Shown: positions 58,039 through 64,000 of the stretch, piece by piece
How the letters are laid out: each line of letters opens with the position of its first letter
Numbering within the stretch: the stretch's first letter is position 1
From: Lachnospiraceae bacterium
GTDB taxonomy: Bacteria; Bacillota; Clostridia; Lachnospirales; Lachnospiraceae
Assembly (NCBI GenBank): GCA_024692905.1
Contig: JAILLY010000076.1
Span: forward strand, 1 to 64,000
Length of the DNA: 64,000 bases
Direction: 5' to 3'
Program-made: the position numbers and the translations under genes
Notes under the pieces: generated by a model
Seen by the model: only the letters and a program-made list of their open reading frames with translations
What the model was told of the DNA's origin: nothing
Databases searched by the model: none

Positions 58039-59226
58039 ATGGAAGCATATGCGGTTTTCAAAAGTCTTGCAATAATCATCATATTTGCCAAGGTATGCGG
58101 TATCACGGCAAGGAAGTTAAAGGCACCTCAGGTAGTCGGGGAGATTATCGCGGGCCTGATAGTCGGGCCGAGCATACTTCATTTGGTGGAACCCACCGCC
58201 TTTCTTGCCCAGATGGCAGAGATAGGTGTTGTCTTTATCATGTTCTCCGCAGGACTTGAGACCGACTTAAAGGAACTTCTAAAGACCGGTCCAATTGCCT
58301 TTCTCATTGCATGCGCGGGAGTGTTTGTTCCTCTCTTTGGCGGATGCGTCATGCATATGTGCTTCTACGGCTTCAATCCGATAGGCGATCCGGGCTTTAT
58401 CACTTCACTGTTCACCGGCGTCATCATGACGGCAACATCCGTCAGCATAACCGTCGAAACCCTGAAGGAACTGGGATATCTTAAGAGCCGGGTGGGTACC
58501 ACGGTACTCGCGGCGGCGATAATCGATGATATCATAGGCATCATAGTGCTGACCTTCGTTATAAGCATGAAGACCCCCGATTCGAGCATGGGCGGTGTAG
58601 TACTCAAGACGCTCTTGTTCTTCGTCTTTTCCATCGTCATCGGAATATTGTCCTACCATGCCTTCAAGTGGGTCGACAAACGCTGGCCGCATACAAGACG
58701 TATCCCGATAGCCGGACTTGCCTACTGTTTCGCGTTTGCCTATATCGCCGAACATTACTTTGGCATAGCTGACATCACCGGTGCGTATTTTGCTGGAATA
58801 ATCCTGTGTTCGATAAATGATTCCGACTATATAGCCGAAAAGATGGATATAAACTCGTACATGCTGTTCGGGCCGATATTCTTTGCGAGTATAGGCCTTA
58901 AGACCGATATCGCGGACTTCTCAACCGAGATACTGTGGTATTCCATAGCCTTTGTCGCAGTTGCCCTTATAACAAAAATAGTCGCATGCGGTGCAGTCGC
59001 AAAACTATGCGGCTTCCCATCAGGCGACAGTCTGAAGATAGGTGTCGGTATGATGACAAGAGGTGAAGTCGCACTTATCGTATCCCAGAAAGGACTTTCT
59101 GTCGGCATACTCAAGCCAGTATACTTCACCAGCGTCATATTGCTCATTATAGTATCATCGATCGCAACCCCGATAGTACTTAAATTCCTATATCGGGACC
59201 GGTCGTCGGATAAGGCCGGGGCTTAA
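58039..59226 (+). CDS. CPA2-type cation/proton antiporter
   Basis: The 395-residue protein has about twelve hydrophobic segments and the fold of the Na+/H+ or K+/H+ exchangers (PQVVGEIIAGLIVGPSIL; IDDIIGIIVLTFVIS). The AIIDD aspartates match the ion-binding site of this group. There is no C-terminal RCK domain. Its stop overlaps the stop of the convergent gene by 3-4 bp. Confidence 0.9.
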   Translation: MEAYAVFKSLAIIIIFAKVCGITARKLKAPQVVGEIIAGLIVGPSILHLVEPTAFLAQMAEIGVVFIMFSAGLETDLKELLKTGPIAFLIACAGVFVPLFGGCVMHMCFYGFNPIGDPGFITSLFTGVIMTATSVSITVETLKELGYLKSRVGTTVLAAAIIDDIIGIIVLTFVISMKTPDSSMGGVVLKTLLFFVFSIVIGILSYHAFKWVDKRWPHTRRIPIAGLAYCFAFAYIAEHYFGIADITGAYFAGIILCSINDSDYIAEKMDINSYMLFGPIFFASIGLKTDIADFSTEILWYSIAFVAVALITKIVACGAVAKLCGFPSGDSLKIGVGMMTRGEVALIVSQKGLSVGILKPVYFTSVILLIIVSSIATPIVLKFLYRDRSSDKAGA

Positions 59227-61013
59227 TCCTTAAAAGAAAGGATCATCGCTATCTGAAGGGCTAACAGCGTGATATACATGATATCGAAGCCCTCCATACG
59301 GCTTACGGCTGTACCGTATATCCTGTCGGCATGATGGATATCCGCAATGCAGTATCTGCTGCTCTTATCATCCTCAAATTCCGAAGCAAAGGACAGCTCA
59401 TCCATTCCATCACCGATCACAGGGCGTTTGCCTGCAGGATATGTCTCAATCTGTCCCTGCCCTGTTTTCTTGGCAGCAAGCTTAAGCTTCCTGCCGACAA
59501 GGCCCTCGATCCCTTCATCAATGCTGACAGGTTCATCATACAGGAATATATATATATCCGACTTGTCGGAGAAATCCATCTTTTCAAGCGCAACCCTGAA
59601 CATCTCGCACTCATCCCCGGAAACAAAACTCATATTTCTTGAGATCAGCGACAGCTGGAGTGCCTCGGTCTCATAACGGAGTGTCCTCTGATCCACATCG
59701 TTCAATATATGATTCTGCAGATATTTCATACCCTCTACCATTATATCCGACAGAGTTACCATGGTAGTCTGATCGTCCGATGCATGGATAAGGGCTGACA
59801 GATATTCCGAAAATGCGCTCATCAGCGAATACGGTGATATGTATTTACCGTAGGGAGAGTCAATTATCCCGCGAAGCTGACCAACGACCACTTCACCGTT
59901 TAATGTATCCTTGATGTAACCGCCTGCGATGAGCGTGTCCTTATATATCGCTTCATACAGAAGATCGTATATCTTGTCTCCGATCTCATCCCTGACATTT
60001 GAGATCAGTATATCCTCGCGTATCAGTTCGGCAACCTTAACTGCATAGAATTCAGGCTGTGAACGCTCGGTCTCGTTCATCGGGAGATATCTGTGTCGCC
60101 CGCCGAAATTACATCCGCAGGATGCCCTTTTCTGGAGAACGGTCGGGATGATGCCTCCGTCTACTATACCGTCACGCAGCAGGGTGAGCAGCTTCTCTAT
60201 TGCCGAATATCCCTCATAATAGAAGTCCTGCATAACCGTCGTAAGGGGCGGATCGCTCGATACGGCCCTTACATCATCATCATATCCGGTAACTACGATG
60301 GCATTTTTATCAAGCCGCGGGCTTCCGATCTTTATACCGCGCCTTCTTAATACCTTGTACACGGCGTAGGCCATAAGATCATTGGCACATACGATGGCAT
60401 CGGGCTTTTCATTGCGGTCCAGCAGTTCCTCGATCTCCTTCTCGCAATCTTCCCCGAAATTGCCTTCTGTGACCATATTGTCATCAAAGGGGATGTCATT
60501 CTCAAACAGGACATCCGTAAACGCTCTTTTTCTTTCGATCGATTCCCTGTTATCGGCCCATCCCTCAACAAACAGCAGCTTATTATATCCGTGGTAATTA
60601 ACAAGATGCTCGACCACGGTACGCATACTGTTGTAATTATCATTGATTATGTATCCCGTATTATCCCTGTCGGTGAATTCCTCAAGCAGGATATACGGAA
60701 CACCTTCATATCCGTCGAGAAAACGCTTCTTCTCCTCCTTGTTCATAAAGACGGTATGAGACCCGTAAACGATGACAAGGCCGGAAAGACGGTTGCGCTT
60801 AACATGCTCCCTTATAACGGCATTCATAAGATCCGGTTTATTATCCAGTTTGCCTCCGTCCATGAAATTATATGCAAGCTGTGATCCCGCAAACATGACC
60901 AGATCGACGCCAAGATCATTTGCCGCCTGAGACATGCCTCTCATGATACGTTTCATATATGTGGAAATGGCACTCCCCATAAGGATGCCTATACGCTTAC
61001 GTCTGCTGACCAT
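59223..61013 (-). CDS. periplasmic-binding-fold sensor protein without HTH
   Basis: The 596-residue protein starts directly in a LacI/GalR-type ligand-binding domain (RIGILMGSAISTYMKRIMRG to about residue 290, with VCANDLMAYAVYKVLRRRG). The usual N-terminal HTH and any signal peptide are missing. The middle and C-terminal half are helical and end in a segment with beta-rich parts, possibly a GAF-like domain. It lies 56 bp after the BTAD-type regulator gene, in the same direction, with a 7-bp perfect inverted repeat (61026-61032 and 61041-61047) in between. A cytoplasmic ligand sensor for that regulator is plausible. Confidence 0.78.
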   Translation of the reverse strand: MVSRRKRIGILMGSAISTYMKRIMRGMSQAANDLGVDLVMFAGSQLAYNFMDGGKLDNKPDLMNAVIREHVKRNRLSGLVIVYGSHTVFMNKEEKKRFLDGYEGVPYILLEEFTDRDNTGYIINDNYNSMRTVVEHLVNYHGYNKLLFVEGWADNRESIERKRAFTDVLFENDIPFDDNMVTEGNFGEDCEKEIEELLDRNEKPDAIVCANDLMAYAVYKVLRRRGIKIGSPRLDKNAIVVTGYDDDVRAVSSDPPLTTVMQDFYYEGYSAIEKLLTLLRDGIVDGGIIPTVLQKRASCGCNFGGRHRYLPMNETERSQPEFYAVKVAELIREDILISNVRDEIGDKIYDLLYEAIYKDTLIAGGYIKDTLNGEVVVGQLRGIIDSPYGKYISPYSLMSAFSEYLSALIHASDDQTTMVTLSDIMVEGMKYLQNHILNDVDQRTLRYETEALQLSLISRNMSFVSGDECEMFRVALEKMDFSDKSDIYIFLYDEPVSIDEGIEGLVGRKLKLAAKKTGQGQIETYPAGKRPVIGDGMDELSFASEFEDDKSSRYCIADIHHADRIYGTAVSRMEGFDIMYITLLALQIAMILSFKD

Positions 61014-61069
61014 AAAACCGCTCCCCGGATCCGCATAAAAGGATCCGCCGTTATCTCAAAACCTGCTTA

Positions 61070-62200
61070 TCATTCCTTGGAATTCTTAAGCGGACAGATC
61101 TTATAAACCATAATATACTCGTTAAGATTTGACTTCCTGTAGAAGCTCATGCGTACGCGTTCCATGACTTTGACTGCATTCTCATAAGAGTCGACCGGGA
61201 ACATGATCGCATACTGGTCCTCGGAATACCTGCAGATACTGTCACCCATCCTCAGTTCGTGCTTGCAGCACTCAAGAAGAGCGGACATTGCACGTTCGTT
61301 TTTAAGAGGATCGTGCCTGTCGGTAAACTTATTCCTTAAAGTCACCATGGTAAGGAACATCGTCTCACCGGTACGCATAAGAAGCCTTCTCTGAAGCCTG
61401 TATACCTCACGGAACATATCATATTCACATACAAATGCCGTGTTCTCGCTGGAATCGGCTTCCATTTCCTCCCTGACACCGCCGATTATACGATCCATAT
61501 CCTTTACGGCGGAACGGAACATATGATACTGGCCTCTCATCTCCTCGGATTCAAGTCCCTTCTGCAGGGCAATGGCCATTTCGTTCTCGATCTCAAGTGA
61601 AACGGGAATGAACTCATGGACCTTGTTGCACACATCTATTATCCCCGAATGATCCTGCTTTTCCTTTAAAGCCTGGATATATTCGAGTGCCACACGGATG
61701 TACATATCCCTTAACTTGACCGCCTTGGGAACTACCCAATGCTCCGCATTTGAATCCGGGAGCAGATTGCCGGTATAAAGATCCAGCGCTTCCTTAAGGG
61801 CTTTCTCCCTTCTTCCGTCACTTTCTATCATCTCGATAGCCCTGCTTGAGACTTCCTCAAAGTCATAGATATCTATCGATACATTAAGATCCGGATTCCA
61901 CTGATATGCTCCTCTCCTGCTTATGATGGAGTTCTCCAGAGCCGGTATATCCGAAGAATCGATCATAGCCCTGTATCTGTATAAGAGCGTACGCAGAGCG
62001 GTCCCGGGATTTGCATAGTCTTCACCGGACCATAACAATTCAAACAATTCCTTATGTGAGATAGCCTTATCCTTGTTAAGAAGGAGATAGCACAGAAATA
62101 ACTTGGTCTTTCTGGTATTGGACAGATTCTCAAGAATTGGTTTGCCGTCCTTGTAGATAGCAAACTTACCGAATAAAGTGATCTTTACATTAGATGTCAT
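61070..62200 (-). CDS. BTAD-type transcriptional regulator with a degenerate GGDEF-like tail
   Basis: The 376-residue protein has a winged helix (about 5-90: LFGKFAIYKDGKPILENLSN) and a bacterial transcriptional activation (BTAD) domain of TPR-like helices (about 95-250). The last 100 residues have the pattern of a GGDEF domain (SICRYSEDQYAIMFP) but without the GGDEF residues, so it should not make cyclic di-GMP. It is preceded by a strong promoter. Targets are unknown; the pilus-like genes and the sensor gene next door are candidates. Confidence 0.8.
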   Translation of the reverse strand: MTSNVKITLFGKFAIYKDGKPILENLSNTRKTKLFLCYLLLNKDKAISHKELFELLWSGEDYANPGTALRTLLYRYRAMIDSSDIPALENSIISRRGAYQWNPDLNVSIDIYDFEEVSSRAIEMIESDGRREKALKEALDLYTGNLLPDSNAEHWVVPKAVKLRDMYIRVALEYIQALKEKQDHSGIIDVCNKVHEFIPVSLEIENEMAIALQKGLESEEMRGQYHMFRSAVKDMDRIIGGVREEMEADSSENTAFVCEYDMFREVYRLQRRLLMRTGETMFLTMVTLRNKFTDRHDPLKNERAMSALLECCKHELRMGDSICRYSEDQYAIMFPVDSYENAVKVMERVRMSFYRKSNLNEYIMVYKICPLKNSKE

Positions 62201-62245
62201 AATTACCTCCAGCCGAATAAAATGTCACAAATAGAACTAATTATG

Positions 62246-62274
62246 ATAATATCACTTGGTGATTGAAATATCAA
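62246..62274 (-). promoter_or_regulatory. promoter of the BTAD regulator gene
   Basis: On the minus strand TTGATA (62269-62274) and TATTAT (62246-62251) are 17 bp apart, about 45 bp upstream of the start. Confidence 0.65.
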
Positions 62275-62310
62275 TAGTTTTTTATACTTTTTTGATGATA
62301 TGGGGATATA

Positions 62311-63657
62311 TTACTGCAATATAATGACTCCGTGATCCGAAAGGCCCTCAAGATAATCGGTTACCCTGATGCTGTTGCCGCTGACACTTGTATCCTTTGC
62401 CTTTTCTTCGTTTATGAACGTACGGATCACTTCCCTGTTCGACACGATGTTATTGTTTCCGTAGATATATATCCTGTCGCCGGCTATGATAAGCCCTTCA
62501 AAATTGCACCCGTCCTCGATGATCACATTCCTCGAAGTGATGATAACCCCGATGAAATCTTCCGTAAGAGTCACATCCGTATTGGCTATTATCTTGGAAT
62601 AACGTCCCGTATACGTGGCATCGTCATCACTGGAATAATACGATGAGATACTGCGGACGCGCGTTGATGTGCTGTTTATGAGGCGGATCATCTCCTCGTA
62701 ATGCTCATCGTTCGTAAACTCCACCGATCCGTCCCTTAAGAACTTGTCACCGTTTATCGTATACTCGGTCTTTGAAGGATAGTTTTCTATATCATTTATG
62801 GTATTGGCATAGATAGATATCTTATCATCTTCGCTGCCGAAGACTACAAATGCTCCCTTGATGTTAATGTCACCGGTGGTTATTATGCTGTCGGCAAAAA
62901 TACCGGCCTGGGTGGTAAGGAAATTAATGCCGCCGTACGGATCCTTCTCACCGAATATGACTTCAGCTTCCCTTCCCTCTTCAAACTCATGGACACCTGC
63001 ATACATACTGCCGACAAATGAAGATGTCTGCCCCGTGATATACATACCCTTCATCGCGACAAGACTGTAATCATAGAAATTGACCGTCTCATCACTGAAG
63101 GCAACATCCGGCGCTCCGATATTTGCGATGCATGTGCGTTCACTGACCGCCACATCATCAATATAATACCGGATCACTATATTGTTTATAAAGCACTGCT
63201 TTATCTCGCAGGCGGATTCGTCATAATCGAGGATGAATTCGGGACCGGGGTCGGATGCGATCTTCATGACTCCGCCTTCCTCCTTCGGAAGATAGGGTTC
63301 AAGGACCGCAGCAAGGGAAGCCCCGTCAAGATCGTATACGGCACGGAGATTTTCGATGTACTGCTTAAAGTATGCGTCCCTTCTTCCGGCGTTGAGTGCC
63401 TGAACATCGGCCCCCTCTTCACTCCTAAGTTTAAGTAGCATAAGGGAATAAACATCTTCGGAAATGCGTTTGCAGTCTGAGGCGACTGATTCTCCCACTA
63501 TACCGGCAGCCTCTTCGAGCCTGTTATCAACGCGGACTCCGGTACGTTTCTTCATGAGATCCTTTGTTATGTTAACCGTCTGGGCGTATACGAACACTAC
63601 CGACATAGCGGTAATGGCCAGCAGGAATAATGCGACTATCGCCTGTTTTGTCTTCAT
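62311..63657 (-). CDS. exported protein of a type IV pilus-like cluster
   Basis: The 448-residue protein has an N-terminal membrane anchor (KQAIVALFLLAITAMSVVFV) with one exported region. The last 200 residues repeat a short beta-strand pattern (TLTEDFIGVIITSRNVIIED, FEGLIIAGDRIYIYG) that could be a beta-helix of the bactofilin or PilX-associated kind. I do not recognise a named family. Its start overlaps the type II secretion F gene by 4 bp, so it belongs to that operon. Confidence 0.65.
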   Translation of the reverse strand: MKTKQAIVALFLLAITAMSVVFVYAQTVNITKDLMKKRTGVRVDNRLEEAAGIVGESVASDCKRISEDVYSLMLLKLRSEEGADVQALNAGRRDAYFKQYIENLRAVYDLDGASLAAVLEPYLPKEEGGVMKIASDPGPEFILDYDESACEIKQCFINNIVIRYYIDDVAVSERTCIANIGAPDVAFSDETVNFYDYSLVAMKGMYITGQTSSFVGSMYAGVHEFEEGREAEVIFGEKDPYGGINFLTTQAGIFADSIITTGDINIKGAFVVFGSEDDKISIYANTINDIENYPSKTEYTINGDKFLRDGSVEFTNDEHYEEMIRLINSTSTRVRSISSYYSSDDDATYTGRYSKIIANTDVTLTEDFIGVIITSRNVIIEDGCNFEGLIIAGDRIYIYGNNNIVSNREVIRTFINEEKAKDTSVSGNSIRVTDYLEGLSDHGVIILQ

Positions 63658-64000
63658 AGGCTCTTCACAAGATCATAGAACCGCAGCACGGGCTGCAGCA
63701 TTGACAGGAGCAGGAACAGCACAACAACAGCCATTATGACGATCGCCACGGGCTCTCTGCGCGCCATCCTCTTTTCTGCGTCTCTCCTTGCCTCCTCCTC
63801 ATAATACTCAGCTATATGCATGAGCATCTTGGGCGTGTCACCCATTTCCTCACCGACCGAGATCATCTGAAGGATCATGATCGGGAAAAAGTCAAACACG
63901 CACAGTGCATTTGAAAGCGTGGAGCCTGCTGCCGAAGCGTTCGCCGCATCGAGCAGCCTGTATGTCAGAAAAGGATATTCGGTAAATGAATGGGCGGTAA
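63654..64000 (-). CDS. type II secretion system F family protein (partial, N-terminus off window)
   Basis: The reading frame stays open to the right edge, so only the last 115 residues are seen. They have the GspF/PilC inner-membrane pattern: NALCVFDFFPIMILQMISV, then GEEMG and a C-terminal membrane segment IVIMAVVVLFLLLSMLQPV. The family forms the platform of type IV pilus or type II secretion machines. The start lies beyond position 64000. Confidence 0.85.
   Translation of the reverse strand, partial: TAHSFTEYPFLTYRLLDAANASAAGSTLSNALCVFDFFPIMILQMISVGEEMGDTPKMLMHIAEYYEEEARRDAEKRMARREPVAIVIMAVVVLFLLLSMLQPVLRFYDLVKSL

Noticed and set aside
59223..61013. LacI-type repressor
   Set aside because: It lacks the N-terminal HTH of about 55 residues; the ligand fold begins at the first residues.

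Overview
The window looks like a chromosomal segment of a Firmicute of the class Clostridia, most likely the family Lachnospiraceae. This rests on gene order and protein families, not on a database search. The signs are the block asp23-nusB-xseA-xseB-ispA-dxs-tlyA-nadK-argR-recN, the block rimP-nusA-ylxR-ylxQ-infB-rbfA-nrnA-truB...ribF...rpsO-pnp, strong AGGAGG ribosome binding sites, and surface proteins of a type common in that family. Almost every gene is on the minus strand. Only three are on the plus strand: a small exported protein, a DUF1624-type acyltransferase and a cation/proton antiporter. I saw no rRNA, tRNA, CRISPR array or intact insertion sequence.

Layout from left to right. 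1-149 is non-coding. 0.15-2.9 kb holds glycogen synthase and an exported protein of unknown function. 2.9-11.8 kb is the conserved recN to asp23 housekeeping operon (DNA repair, arginine repression, NADP synthesis, isoprenoids, exonuclease VII, NusB). 11.9-16.05 kb holds a transglutaminase-like lipoprotein, release factor 3 and phosphopentomutase. 16.06-16.6 kb is a 546-bp gene-free stretch with three DnaA-box-like sites and a near-perfect 30-bp inverted repeat. 16.6-19.1 kb is rpsO-pnp with its own promoter and leader. 19.1-25.9 kb is a surface region: a 2010-residue secreted repeat protein divergent from a small secreted helical protein, with back-to-back promoters. 26-28.7 kb holds a Na/phosphate symporter and ribF.

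28.7-37.2 kb is the most unusual part. Three accessory genes sit between truB and ribF, genes that usually adjoin: a zinc-ribbon/TIR/transmembrane/Sel1-repeat protein, a fusion of a membrane anchor, two TrkA-like Rossmann domains and a RyR domain to an exported papain-like protease, and a clostripain-type lipoprotein protease. They share a direction, have short gaps, have their own promoter upstream of the TIR gene, and run into ribF. I read them as a candidate transmembrane sensing and proteolysis module in which a TIR-derived nucleotide or NAD change inside the cell could control proteolysis outside. That is inference.

37.4-45 kb is the translation operon truB to rimP, with a promoter and a leader hairpin. 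45-48.7 kb is a likely operon of an SPFH membrane protein, a ribbon-helix-helix regulator and the AmmeMemoRadiSam proteins; its promoter carries two TGATATCA palindromes one helical turn apart. 48.7-53.3 kb holds CorA, an esterase, HflX and RlmD. 53.4-59.2 kb holds the acyltransferase, a small acidic-tailed membrane protein, PcrA, a TrpR-like regulator, an orphan CheC and the antiporter. 59.2-62.2 kb holds an HTH-less periplasmic-binding-fold sensor and a BTAD-type regulator with a degenerate GGDEF-like tail. 62.3-64 kb is the end of a type IV pilus or type II secretion-like cluster that runs off the window.
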